From Halorubrum salipaludis (GTDB lineage: Archaea > Halobacteriota > Halobacteria > Halobacteriales > Haloferacaceae), in contig NZ_NSKC01000008.1 in NCBI RefSeq assembly GCF_002286985.1, positions 186,001 through 250,000 of the forward strand: DNA of 64,000 bases, read 5' to 3'. Within the stretch, counting starts at the first letter, position 1, and each line of letters opens with the position of its first letter. The notes beneath the pieces are model-generated. The model was not told the DNA's origin, did not search any database, and worked only from the letters and a program-made list of their open reading frames with translations. Positions 51,249 to 60,547 of this stretch are shown in pieces. Made by a program: the position numbers and the translations under genes.

Positions 51249-52562
51249 TCACCCCGCCGCTCGCGGGGCGTCGCCGTCGACGCGCCGACCGACCGCGAGC
51301 CCGACCGCCGCGCCGGCGAGCACGAGCGCGCCGGCGACGGCGAACGCGAGCCCGTAGCTGTCCGCCGCGAGCCACCCGCCGACGACGCTGCCGATCCCGC
51401 CAGCGAACGCGCCGAGCGCGGCGTACACGCCGAGGGCCTCGCCGCGGATCGCCGGCGGCGAGAGCCGCGTGACGACGGTGCCGGCGGTGACGGCGATCAC
51501 CGCCCACGTGAGCCCGACCGCGGCGAACGCGGCCCCGACGGCGGCGAACCCGAGCGCGCTCGCCCCGAGCGCGGCGCCGACCACGGCGACGACCGGGAGG
51601 AGGACCCCGCGAGCGACCAGCCCACCGACCTGGAGGCGCACGACGTTCCGGTCGGCCGAGAGCCGTCCGACGGTCCCGAACGCGACCGCGGCGGCCGCGC
51701 TGTTCGTGAGGTACAGCGCGAACGTGCCGCCGGACCCGAATCCGACCTCGGTGAGGAACGCCGGGAGCGGCGCGAAGAAGGCCGCGGAGCCGGAGAGAAA
51801 CAGCAGCGCGGCCGCGAAGTACGCCGCGAGCGCGGGGGTGAACCGCGCGGCGAACCGCCGGGGATGCAGTCCGCGGAAGTCGGTCCGCGTGAGGGCTCCG
51901 GGGAGCGTCGCGCCGCGGACCGCGAATCGGTCCGCCCGGCGGATGGCGCGCCGAACGCGGCTGCCGGAGGGGATCGCCGCGGCGCCGTCCGCCCCGACCG
52001 GATCCGCCGGGAGCGCCCGGACGACGACGACGCAGGAGCCGGCGGCGGCGAGCGCGAGCGGGACGAACAGCGTGCGCGTCGCGGTCGCGGGCGGAACGAG
52101 TCGCGTGCCGCCGACGGTCCAGACGGTCCCGAGCAGCAGCCCCAGCGCCCAGCCGATCCCCTGGAACCGGTTGAGGTCCGCGATCCGCTCGCTCCACGCG
52201 GACTCCGGGACGCCGGCGACCGCGAGCAGCGTCAGCACGGGCGTCGCGGCCGCGAAGGCGAACCAGACGACCGCGTTGGCCGCGATCACCGCGCCCACGC
52301 CGTCGGTGAGCGGGATGGCGGCGATCGCGGCGGCGGACGCGGCCAACGCGGCGAGTACGAGGTCTCGTCGGCGGCCGGTCCGGTCCGCGACGCGACCGAA
52401 CCACAGCGCGCCGGGGACGCCGACGGCGGCGGCGACCGCCGCGAGCACGCCGAGCACGAACGGACCGCCTCCGAGGTCGACGACGTACAGGGGAACGACG
52501 AGCGAGGCGCCGCCGAACGCGACCGAGCCGAGTCCCCAGCCGTAGAGCCAGCCGTCGGTCAT
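51249..52562 (-). CDS. Major facilitator superfamily transporter
   Basis: 437 residues with about 12 hydrophobic segments. The loop between helices 2 and 3 carries the MFS signature WFGRVADRTGRRRDLV, and a long charged central loop (AIPSGSRVRRAIRRADRF) separates the two six-helix halves. The second half has a weaker equivalent (GRLSADRNVVRLQVGG). Resembles drug/proton antiporters, but substrate cannot be told. Downstream of nhaC on the same strand (64 bp gap). Confidence 0.9.
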   Translation of the reverse strand: MTDGWLYGWGLGSVAFGGASLVVPLYVVDLGGGPFVLGVLAAVAAAVGVPGALWFGRVADRTGRRRDLVLAALAASAAAIAAIPLTDGVGAVIAANAVVWFAFAAATPVLTLLAVAGVPESAWSERIADLNRFQGIGWALGLLLGTVWTVGGTRLVPPATATRTLFVPLALAAAGSCVVVVRALPADPVGADGAAAIPSGSRVRRAIRRADRFAVRGATLPGALTRTDFRGLHPRRFAARFTPALAAYFAAALLFLSGSAAFFAPLPAFLTEVGFGSGGTFALYLTNSAAAAVAFGTVGRLSADRNVVRLQVGGLVARGVLLPVVAVVGAALGASALGFAAVGAAFAAVGLTWAVIAVTAGTVVTRLSPPAIRGEALGVYAALGAFAGGIGSVVGGWLAADSYGLAFAVAGALVLAGAAVGLAVGRRVDGDAPRAAG

Positions 52563-52626
52563 ACGCTGATCCGTGAACGCGAGAAGAAAACCGCACCGGT
52601 CGATGCCGTCGGCGGCGTCCGACCGC

Positions 52627-54102
52627 TCAGTCGTCGTCGGTTCCGGCGGCCGCGCCGGCGGGATCGACGGCCTCGGAGGACGCCGCGGCCGCCGCGGGCG
52701 TCGCGTTTAACGAGTAGCCGGTCGCCGCCATCGCGAATAACACGAGGGGCGAGAGGAACGCGAACAGGTAGTACGGCGCGTACTCAAGCGTCGGGACGCC
52801 GGTGACGCCCGCCATGTAGACGGCGCCCGCGTGCCACGGGAACAGCGCGCCCGTCGGCGTCCCCGCGGCCTCGACGGCGCGGGAGAGCTGGTCGGTGTCC
52901 ATGCCGAACTCGTCGTAGGTGTTCCGGAGCGTGACGCTCGGGAGGACGATGCTCATGTACTGCTGCGCGGTGAGCGCGTTGATGACGATCGCGGAGACGC
53001 CGGTGCCGGCGACGAGCGACCCCGGACTCTTCACCGCCGAGGTGAACGCGTGGGCGATGACCGCGAGCACGCCCGTGCGCTCCAAGATACCGCCGAGCGC
53101 GAGCGCGGCGACGACGACCGTGATCGTCCACGCGGAGCCGACGAGCCCGTCCGTGTCGAGCAGCTCGTTCACCAGGCTGGAGCCTGACTCCGGCGCGGTG
53201 CCGTACATGAACGTCTCCCAGGCGGCGACGAAGCCGGACCCCTGCACGAGGAGCGTCGTGAGCACGCCGGCGAACACGCCGGCGACGAGGGTCGGGAGCG
53301 CGGCGTACCCGCGCAGCGCCAGTCCGAACGTGACGACGAGCGGGATGAACGCGAGCAGCGTGATCGCGTACGTCTCGCCGAGCGCGCCCTGGATCTCCGC
53401 GATCCGGCCCGCCGGGATCTCGCCGCTGGCGCGGAGGCCGAGCGCGAGGAAGCCGAGCACGGCGAGCCCGAAGGCGACGGCGGTGCCGGTCCGCATCCGG
53501 CGGATGTGCGCGTACAGGTCGGTGTTCGTGACCCCCGCGGCGAGGTTGGTGGTGTCTGAGAGCGGCGACTGCTTGTCGCCGGCGTAGGCGCCCGAGAGCA
53601 CCGCCCCGACCGTCATCGGGGCGGGAACGCCGAGCCCCGCGCCGATGCCGACGAAGGCGACGCCGAGGGTCCCCACCGTGGTCCACGAGGAGCCGATGGC
53701 GAACGCGACGACCGCGGCGACGACCGCGGCCGCCGGGAGGAACGTCGTCGGCGAGAGGATCTCCAGCCCGTAGTACATCAGGCCCGGGATCGTGCCGGCG
53801 CTGACCCACGTCGCGATCAGGCCGTAGATGGTGAAGATGATGAGCAGCGCCTGCAACCCCATCACGAGGCCGTTCGCGATCCCGTCGAACAGCTCCTCCC
53901 AGTCGTAGCCGAGCCACAGCCCGAACCCGCCGACGAAGGCGATGCTCCAGAGGAGCGGCGGGTGCGGGTCCAAGCCGAGGACGGCCGAGCCGATACCGAG
54001 GAACGCCACGACGGCGAGGACCGGGATCAGCGCCAGCGCCAGACTCGGGCGGCGGTCCGGGTCGAGGTCCTCGTAGGTCGTGGGCGTGAACGATCGTGCC
54101 AT
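52627..54102 (-). CDS. nhaC: Na+/H+ antiporter, NhaC family
   Basis: 491 residues from ATG 54102. About 11-12 membrane helices; NhaC markers include AFAIGSSWTTVGTLGVAFVG, VGAVLSGAYAGDKQSPLSDT and ALTAQQYMSIVLPS. It exports Na+ in exchange for H+, expected in a salt-in halophile. A leftward TATA-like TATATTTATG (54125-54134) precedes the start. The C-terminal tail is Ala/acidic. An upstream in-frame extension to 54171 is not used because it covers this promoter. Confidence 0.92.
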   Translation of the reverse strand: MARSFTPTTYEDLDPDRRPSLALALIPVLAVVAFLGIGSAVLGLDPHPPLLWSIAFVGGFGLWLGYDWEELFDGIANGLVMGLQALLIIFTIYGLIATWVSAGTIPGLMYYGLEILSPTTFLPAAAVVAAVVAFAIGSSWTTVGTLGVAFVGIGAGLGVPAPMTVGAVLSGAYAGDKQSPLSDTTNLAAGVTNTDLYAHIRRMRTGTAVAFGLAVLGFLALGLRASGEIPAGRIAEIQGALGETYAITLLAFIPLVVTFGLALRGYAALPTLVAGVFAGVLTTLLVQGSGFVAAWETFMYGTAPESGSSLVNELLDTDGLVGSAWTITVVVAALALGGILERTGVLAVIAHAFTSAVKSPGSLVAGTGVSAIVINALTAQQYMSIVLPSVTLRNTYDEFGMDTDQLSRAVEAAGTPTGALFPWHAGAVYMAGVTGVPTLEYAPYYLFAFLSPLVLFAMAATGYSLNATPAAAAASSEAVDPAGAAAGTDDD

Positions 54103-54124
54103 GTCCCCGTTTATTCCTTTGAAG

Positions 54125-54134
54125 CATAAATATA
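54125..54134 (-). promoter_or_regulatory. TATA box of nhaC
   Basis: Leftward TATATTTATG, 23-32 bp before the ATG at 54102, in the most AT-rich stretch of the area. Confidence 0.65.
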
Positions 54135-54282
54135 TCTCGGAATATGCATGAGGAAGATAACGATCGTTCATCCTCTTTGCGGTCGGCGGAAGCAGCGGCG
54201 GAGTTCATCGGTGGCGTTCACCGGCGACCCTGGCGCGTCCGACCGTGTGCCGCCGTGTCGCGGGGGTCGCCGAACGGACGGT

Positions 54283-54290
54283 CTTATACG
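54283..54290 (+). promoter_or_regulatory. TATA box of the Nog1-like GTPase gene
   Basis: CTTATACG, 25-32 bp before the ATG at 54315. It rules out the longer open frame that begins at 54144. Confidence 0.65.
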
Positions 54291-54314
54291 CGTCGGCGGT
54301 CAAGTCGGGGCAAC

Positions 54315-55301
54315 ATGATATTTGAGGGCCTCCCGACGACCCCCCGCTCGGAGGAACTCGTCGACAAGGCGTTCTCGCGGGCGGCGCGCGCGGGACGCGC
54401 CAAGCGCGGACACGAGGCGCAGGAGTCGATGCTGCGGACCGCCGGCAACGTGCTCTCGGACAACTTAGAGAACGTCGTCGTCTCGTGGCCCGACTTCGGC
54501 TTCGACGTCGACCCGTTCTACTACGAGCTCGCCGACGCCATCGTCGACGTCGACCGCCTCCGGCAGGCCCTCTCGCAGGTGATGTGGGCCAGCCGCCAGA
54601 TCGAGGACCTCCGCGACGAGTACACGACGAAGATCCGCAGCTCGGACGTGGACACCGCGCGGAAACACCGGAAGCAGGCGTTCGCGCGCATGGCCGACGT
54701 GATGGACCAGATCGAGGACGACCTGCGGTACATCGGCGACTCGCGGGACCAGCTGAAGGTGCTGCCGGACGTGAAACCCGACGAGCCCGCCATCGTGATC
54801 GCGGGCTACCCCAACGTCGGGAAGTCCTCGTTCGTCAACCGGGTCACCCGCGCCTCGAACCAGATCGCGGAGTACCCGTTCACCACGAAGGGCGTCCAGA
54901 TCGGCCACTTCGAACGCGACCACATCCGGTACCAGATCGTCGACACGCCCGGGCTGCTCGACCGACCGGCCGACGAGCGCAACGACATCGAGCGGCAGGC
55001 GGTCAGCGCCCTCGAGCACCTCGCGGACGTGGTCGTGTTCGTGCTCGACCCCTCCGGCGACTGCGGCTACCCCCTCGACGTGCAGCTCGAACTCCGCGAG
55101 GAGGTCCGGGCGCTGTTCGGCGAAGACGTGCCGTTCCTCACGGTGGCGAACAAACACGACCGCTTCGACGCGGTGCAGGCGGAGTCGGTGGACGCGACGA
55201 TGAGCGTCACCGACGACGAGAACGTCGAGCGCGTGCTCGACATGGCCGTCGAGGCGGCCGCGTTCGAGCCCGACCTCCCGACGCGCGACGGCGAGGAGTG
55301 A
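54315..55301 (+). CDS. NOG1-family GTP-binding protein
   Basis: 328 residues from ATG 54315 (MIFEGLPTTPRSEELVDKAF). The N-terminal helical bundle (about 1-150) is the Nog1 domain. The GTPase domain has G1 GYPNVGKSS (164-172), G3 DTPGLLDRP, and G4 NKHD; FTTKGVQIGHF supplies the G2 region. Nog1 proteins act in large ribosomal subunit assembly in eukaryotes; archaeal members are assumed to have a similar role. Length fits archaeal homologues, lacking the eukaryotic C-terminal extension. Confidence 0.93.
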   Translation: MIFEGLPTTPRSEELVDKAFSRAARAGRAKRGHEAQESMLRTAGNVLSDNLENVVVSWPDFGFDVDPFYYELADAIVDVDRLRQALSQVMWASRQIEDLRDEYTTKIRSSDVDTARKHRKQAFARMADVMDQIEDDLRYIGDSRDQLKVLPDVKPDEPAIVIAGYPNVGKSSFVNRVTRASNQIAEYPFTTKGVQIGHFERDHIRYQIVDTPGLLDRPADERNDIERQAVSALEHLADVVVFVLDPSGDCGYPLDVQLELREEVRALFGEDVPFLTVANKHDRFDAVQAESVDATMSVTDDENVERVLDMAVEAAAFEPDLPTRDGEE

Positions 55302-55382
55302 GGGGAAACCAATAGCGACGCGGCGCCGCGGCTCGGCGGTTCGTCCTTTGCTCTCCGAAAAAGTCTCCGAGCGACCGCCGCG

Positions 55383-56144
55383 TCAGGCCTGCTCGGCGGC
55401 GTAGACGACGTTGACGCTGACCCGCACGCTCACGTCGCCGGTCTCGACGCCCGTCGAGGCGCCGGCGTCCGCGCCGTCGCTCTCGGCGGCCATGGCCGCG
55501 TCGGACACGCGGTACGGCGTCACCCCCGCGTCGGCGGTGGAGACGCTGTAGGCGCCGGCCAGTTCCAGCCCGCTGGAGTCCGCGAGGGTGGTGGCGTCGT
55601 CCTCGGCGTTCGCCATCGCGTTCTCGATGGCGGCCTCGCGGACCTCGCGCTCGCGCTCCTCGCTCAGCCCGAACTCGATCCGCTGGACCTCGTCGGCGCC
55701 GGCGCCGACGGCGACGTCGATGACCTCGCCGACCGCGTCCACGTCGTCGAGCCTGATGGCGTAGCGGTGGGTCCCCTGGTACCGGGTTCGGTCGGGGTTC
55801 TCGCGCGTCTCGTACGACTCCCGCACGTCGTACCGGTCGGTCCGGATGTCGTCCTCGTCGAGCCCCCAGTCGGTCAGGGCGGCGCGGAGCGCGTCGTCGC
55901 TGGCCGCGAGCTCGTCCCGGACCGCCCCGGAGTCGTTTCCGGTGGCGGTCACCGCGACGCGGATCGTCGCGCGGTCCGGCTCGGCCGTGGCCTCGCCGTC
56001 CGCGGTCACTTCGACGTTCCGTTCGAGGGTCGATTCGTCTCCCGCGTCGACGCCGGCGTTGCCGGTCGAGCCGACGAGCCCCGAACAGCCCGCGAGCGCG
56101 ACGAGCAGCGCGACGCCGACGGCGGTCACCAGTTTCCTGTTCAT
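55383..56144 (-). CDS. SIMPL-domain (DUF541) lipoprotein
   Basis: 253 residues from ATG 56144 (MNRKLVTAVGVALLVALAGC); lipobox cysteine at residue 20, with a Sec-type signal. The SIMPL domain spans about 45-250: VEVTADGEATAEPDRATIRV at the start, IRTDRYDVRESYETRENPDR in the middle, and VSVRVSVNVVY as the last strand. Surface-anchored by inference. SIMPL proteins are periplasmic or extracytoplasmic in bacteria, with stress-related roles suggested. Confidence 0.87.
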   Translation of the reverse strand: MNRKLVTAVGVALLVALAGCSGLVGSTGNAGVDAGDESTLERNVEVTADGEATAEPDRATIRVAVTATGNDSGAVRDELAASDDALRAALTDWGLDEDDIRTDRYDVRESYETRENPDRTRYQGTHRYAIRLDDVDAVGEVIDVAVGAGADEVQRIEFGLSEEREREVREAAIENAMANAEDDATTLADSSGLELAGAYSVSTADAGVTPYRVSDAAMAAESDGADAGASTGVETGDVSVRVSVNVVYAAEQA

Positions 56145-56230
56145 ACGCGACCCGTCGTCGGGAACCGTCAAATAAGCCGCCGTAAGGACAAAGAGCCGCT
56201 TTCGTTATCGGACGGGCGACGCCGGCGCGG

Positions 56231-58435
56231 TCACGGCGCGCCGGTCGAGTCGTCGTCGGAGCCGTCGTCCGTCGCGTCGTCGGAGCCGTCGTCCGCCTCG
56301 TCGGGGTCGTCGTCCGGGTCGTCGTGATCCGTCACGACCGACTGCTCCGGGGGAAGCCCCTCACCGTCGAGCGCCTCGTCGTCCGGGCCGCCGTGGTCCG
56401 GATCCTCCTCGTCCGGGTCCTCGTGGTCGGTTATCACCGCCGGCTCCGCCGGTCCGTCCGCCGTGTCCTCCTCGTCTGTCCCCTCCGCGTCGCCGTCGTC
56501 CGAGCCCGTGAACGTCGGAATGGGGCCCGAGTCGTCGGGGCCGGAGAGCTCGGCGCCCCGGGACGCGTCGGGATCGCGCTCGACGCCGCCGTCCGGCGGT
56601 CCGGACACCCGCCGTCCCGAGCCGAACAGCCGCTCGCGGATCGAGCGCGTACTGGGACGCTCGGCGAGCAGCAGCGAGCAGTCCACCTCGTTGACCACGT
56701 CGAGGTGGAGAGAGCCCGAGACGAGCCGCGAGAGCAGTCCCTTCTCCGTCGCGCCGATGATGACGAGGGAGTTGTCCGCGGCCTCCCGGGCGATCGCCCC
56801 CTCGACGTCGCCGGTGTCGTCGACGATCAGCTCGGCATCCGAGAGCCCGTGCTCCGCGGCCCACCCGGCGAGGAACCCCTCGCCGTCGGCCCGGTCCTCG
56901 GGGCCGTCGACGACGTGGAGCAGGGTCACCTCGGCGCCCGCGGTCCGGGAGAGGACGCTCGCGACCTCCGCGCCCAGCGTCGAGTCCGGACCGCCGGAGG
57001 TCGGCAGCAGGACCCGCGAGGTGTCGAGGTCGCTCTCGCTCAGGATGAGGAAGTCGCAGGGGAGCTGGTTCGTCAGCTCGTCGATGGGGCGCTCCGCGCG
57101 GGCCGCGCCCCAGAGCTGGTCTTCGCCCCACCCCATCAACACGGCGTCGGGGCGGGTCCGCCGGGCCATGTTGAACACCTCCTCGAAGGACCGGTGCGAG
57201 ACGACCGTGGAGGTGGAGACGTCGATGTCGTACTCCTCGGCGGTCTCGCGGAGCCCGGCCATCCCCTCCTCGGAGACGTCGGCGATCCGGCCCGCGCCGG
57301 CCGACAGCGACATCCGCTCGGGCGCCTGCACGACGTGGACGATGTGGACGAGGCCGTCCTCGTGGTCGCTGGCGATCCGGCTCGCGAGCTCGACGATGGG
57401 GCCGTCGGTCCGCGGGTTCGTGATCGGGACCATGATCCGGTGGCCCTCGTTGGCGAACAGCGTCGCCTCCGTGGCGTCCAAGATCGGGACGTACGAGCGC
57501 CCCGCGGCGCGGCCGAGCACCCACTCGGGCACCGTGAGCCGGCGGGTCATCCCCTCGAAGCGCGCCTCCTCCAAGCGCTCCTCGCTGGTCTGGAAGTAGT
57601 TGACGAGGGTGACCAACACGACACCGCCGATGGTGTTGCCGAGCAGCACGGGGATCACGAAGCCGACGATCCCGGAGTAGAGGCTGATCTCCGCGCCGTA
57701 CAGCGGAATGCTGTACTCGAAGAAGAGGTAGAGGACCTCGGTGAAGGAGACGACGACGTGAAACAGGTCGCCGAGCGGGATCGCGAGGAACGCGAGGTAG
57801 ACGACGAGCATCCGGCTCACCGAGTCGGTGGAGGCGAAGCCGACCCAGACGACGCCGGCGACGATCAGCCCCGCCATCGCGGCCTTGAAGAACAGCGGGA
57901 CGGCGCCGACGCCGAACCCGCCCTCGGAGATGTACCGCGCCGCGTCGACCGTGTCGCCGGTGAAGACATCGCCGTACGACAGCACGAGCGCCCCGATCCC
58001 GCCGCCGACGAAGTTGCCCGCGAGCACGATTGACCAGTGGCGGAGGAGCGTGGGGAGGCTCGCGAGCCGCTCTAAGGTCAGCGCCACCGGCGGCAGCGTG
58101 TTCTCGGTGTACAGCTGATAGCCGCCGATGATGATGTAGATGAACCCGAGCGGGTACAGCATGACGCTTAAGATCGGGTGGGAGTCGGTCGCGGCCGTCA
58201 GGGAGGCGTACAGCATGAAGGTGATCGTGATCGCCAGCCCCGCCGCGAGCCCGCTGAAGAAGAGCTCGCGGCTCCCGGAGGTCACCTCCTCGTCCGCGGC
58301 CGCGATGATCCGCTGGAACACCTCGTCGGACGAGAAGCGGTCCCGGACGGCCTCGCCGACTGCCGGGGCGCCGCTCTGGGAGCGCTCGACGACCTCGCGT
58401 ATCGAATCGTCGTCGGGTCGCTGTGAGTCGGTCAC
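56231..58435 (-). CDS. Formate/nitrite transporter-like protein fused to two UspA domains
   Basis: 734 residues from GTG 58435; CTTTTTACC (58456-58464, leftward) is a fitting TATA box. The N-terminal cytoplasmic part is followed by an FNT-type membrane domain (about 50-285; six helices, GNFVGGGIGALVLSYGD and LLGNTIGGVVLVTLVNYF). Then come two universal stress protein domains (about 330-470 and 475-600), the second with VLLPTSGGPDSTLGAEVASV. The C-terminal ~130 residues are very acidic, with repeated TDHEDPDEE/TDHDDPDDD units. A channel-like transporter with nucleotide-binding sensor domains is inferred; the transported anion is unknown. Confidence 0.88.
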   Translation of the reverse strand: MTDSQRPDDDSIREVVERSQSGAPAVGEAVRDRFSSDEVFQRIIAAADEEVTSGSRELFFSGLAAGLAITITFMLYASLTAATDSHPILSVMLYPLGFIYIIIGGYQLYTENTLPPVALTLERLASLPTLLRHWSIVLAGNFVGGGIGALVLSYGDVFTGDTVDAARYISEGGFGVGAVPLFFKAAMAGLIVAGVVWVGFASTDSVSRMLVVYLAFLAIPLGDLFHVVVSFTEVLYLFFEYSIPLYGAEISLYSGIVGFVIPVLLGNTIGGVVLVTLVNYFQTSEERLEEARFEGMTRRLTVPEWVLGRAAGRSYVPILDATEATLFANEGHRIMVPITNPRTDGPIVELASRIASDHEDGLVHIVHVVQAPERMSLSAGAGRIADVSEEGMAGLRETAEEYDIDVSTSTVVSHRSFEEVFNMARRTRPDAVLMGWGEDQLWGAARAERPIDELTNQLPCDFLILSESDLDTSRVLLPTSGGPDSTLGAEVASVLSRTAGAEVTLLHVVDGPEDRADGEGFLAGWAAEHGLSDAELIVDDTGDVEGAIAREAADNSLVIIGATEKGLLSRLVSGSLHLDVVNEVDCSLLLAERPSTRSIRERLFGSGRRVSGPPDGGVERDPDASRGAELSGPDDSGPIPTFTGSDDGDAEGTDEEDTADGPAEPAVITDHEDPDEEDPDHGGPDDEALDGEGLPPEQSVVTDHDDPDDDPDEADDGSDDATDDGSDDDSTGAP

Positions 58436-58619
58436 TGCCGGATCACTCTCGGCGCGGTAAAAAGTAGTTCCTCTTTCGGCATGTGGCACAAAAGATCCGA
58501 CACGGACTGTGTTTCCTGATGAACTGAATGGGCGTTTAACTATTCGATCCAGATCGGGCGGTTCGTCAGATCGGGGAGCGGCGGTTCGTCTCTCGGAGCC
58601 GGTCGCCGCCGACGCCGCG

Positions 58620-59912
58620 TCAGGCCCGGTCGATCGTCACGAGGCGGACCTCGACGCGCACGTCGGCGCCGATCGTCGCCTCGATCCGGCGGTCGAGCGC
58701 GTCGGCTACCCCCTCCACGCCGCCGCCGGGCGGTGCCCCCACGGTGACGATCACGCGCTCGGTGTCGAGCGGCGGGACCGTCCCGCCGCGCTCGACCTCC
58801 AGCTCCAGCAGTTCGAGCCCGGGGTCGAGCGCGGCGAGCTCGTCGCCCGCGGCGGACCGGATGTCGGCCTCGGTGGTCGAGGCGACGTACGACTCGTAGG
58901 TGACGCCGCCGAGGAACACCGAGAGCACCGCGATCGCGGCCGCAAGCACGGCCGCCCGCTTGAGAAACGCCGCGCGCGCGTCGTCCTCGCGGAACCAGCT
59001 CTGCGGCCGGTACCCCTCGTACCAGAGCACGACCAGCGCGGAGAGGTTGATCGAGAGGACGTTCACCGCGACGATCACGCCCGCGCCGATCACGAGCCGC
59101 GGGATCCGGAAGGCGATCCCGATCCCGACGGCGGCCGCGGGAGGGATGAGCGCCACCGCGATCATCACGCCGACCAGCGTCGCCGAGACGCCCGCCATCA
59201 GCGAGACGATCCCGGCAACTCCGGCGCCGATCGCCACGACGAGCACCAGGACGTTCGGCGCGAGCCGCTCCGAGACCTCCGCGAGCTCCAGCGGATCGAG
59301 CCCCGGGGGGACGAGCGCGAACCACCGCAGCGCGAGCGCGAACAGCGTCGCGGCCGCGACCGCGACCGCGACGCCGAGGACCTGCATCCGGACGCCGCGC
59401 CGGAACATCTCCTCGTCGTCGACGACCGTGCCGATCGCGGCCGACATCGCCGGGCCGATCAGGGGGGCGATCACCATCGAGCCGACCACCGTCGCCGGCG
59501 AGTCGAGCAGGAGCCCGGCGGTGGCGATCACGGCGGAGATGACCGTCATCAGCACGTACGTCCGGAGCCCGGAGGCGAGGTCGTCCGCCTTCGTCTGCAG
59601 CTCTTCCCGCGAGATCCGGTCGCCACCGCGTTCGGCGTCCTCGGCGTACCGGTCTTCGAGCGCCTCGAACCGGCGGGAGATGACCGTCTCGGCCGCGACG
59701 ATGACCGTGTAGGTGCTCTCGTCGATCCCCGCCTCCCGGAGCCGTTCGAGCACGGGTTCGACGGCGGCGGTCGGGAGCGGGAACGTCGCGACCGCGGTGT
59801 ACTCGCGGCCGCTCGTCTCGTCGGTGACGACGTAGTCGACGCCCTCGTCGTCGAGCGCGCGGACCACGGCCGCGCGCTTCCCCGCGGGGATCATGACCTG
59901 AACGAGTCGCAC
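58620..59912 (-). CDS. DUF389/TIGR00341-family membrane protein
   Basis: 430 residues. An N-terminal soluble alpha/beta domain (MRLVQVMIPAGKRAAVVRAL, ESTYTVIVAAETVISRRFEA) precedes five to six membrane segments with the family motif TVVGSMVIAPLIGPAMSAAI, and a soluble C-terminal domain with VIVTVGAPPG. The family is widespread in haloarchaea and bacteria and its role is unknown. It is transcribed in the same direction as the FNT-UspA gene, 184 bp upstream of it. Confidence 0.88.
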   Translation of the reverse strand: MRLVQVMIPAGKRAAVVRALDDEGVDYVVTDETSGREYTAVATFPLPTAAVEPVLERLREAGIDESTYTVIVAAETVISRRFEALEDRYAEDAERGGDRISREELQTKADDLASGLRTYVLMTVISAVIATAGLLLDSPATVVGSMVIAPLIGPAMSAAIGTVVDDEEMFRRGVRMQVLGVAVAVAAATLFALALRWFALVPPGLDPLELAEVSERLAPNVLVLVVAIGAGVAGIVSLMAGVSATLVGVMIAVALIPPAAAVGIGIAFRIPRLVIGAGVIVAVNVLSINLSALVVLWYEGYRPQSWFREDDARAAFLKRAAVLAAAIAVLSVFLGGVTYESYVASTTEADIRSAAGDELAALDPGLELLELEVERGGTVPPLDTERVIVTVGAPPGGGVEGVADALDRRIEATIGADVRVEVRLVTIDRA

Positions 59913-60111
59913 GGTGGGTCGTCTCGCCGGCGCGACTTATAAGGGACGGTGGCCGAGAACGGAAACCGCGGACGGCGGTCGGCGGGGGGATCCTGAGCCC
60001 GGTTCGGTCGACCCGGCGGCTGACCGCACCGCGGATCCGGAGGCCGAATCCGCGCCCGCCCCGCACGAAACGGAACTTTAATGCGCGAATCCCTCGCACG
60101 TTCAGGCAAGA

Positions 60112-60363
60112 ATGCTCTCGCCGCTGTTCATCGACACGTTCCTGCTCGATTACCACCTCGGGCACGTCATACTGCTCGGGTTCGTCGTCTCCCTTCTGGC
60201 GGCCGCGCCCCTGAAGTCCCAGAAGGTGATCGCGTCCGTCTTCGCCGGCTTCGGGACGATCTTCCTTGTCGCCCCGTACACGACGATGCCGCAGGTGTAC
60301 ATCCTCGCGGGCATTCCGATGATCCTGATCGGCGCGCTGCTGTGGACGATGGCCGGGAGCTAA
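60112..60363 (+). CDS. Small membrane protein, unknown function
   Basis: 83 residues from ATG 60112, about 30-37 bp after a TATA-like ACTTTAAT (60075-60082). Three short hydrophobic stretches: GHVILLGFVVSLLAAAPL, VIASVFAGFGTIFLVAPY and VYILAGIPMILIGALLWTMA. There is no signal peptide cleavage site and no known family. It lies between the divergent DUF389 gene and thrB. Confidence 0.7.
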   Translation: MLSPLFIDTFLLDYHLGHVILLGFVVSLLAAAPLKSQKVIASVFAGFGTIFLVAPYTTMPQVYILAGIPMILIGALLWTMAGS

Positions 60364-60547
60364 TTCCGGCCGCCACCGAACCGCGCCCCCGAATCGCCGA
60401 CTGCCGCCGTCACCGTTCCACCCTCGTTCTCCGAACCGTTCCGATCTCGTCGGGAGCGCCGCTTCCCGCCTCGCCGCGCCGCCTTCTCCCCCGCCGCGCC
60501 GTTGCTCGATCCCGCCTCTTTTTGCACCCCGAGCGACACTCCCCGCC

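Noticed and set aside
54144-54314. N-terminal extension of the Nog1-like protein
   Set aside because: A TATA box at 54283 sits 25-32 bp before the ATG at 54315, and the extension has no similarity to Nog1.
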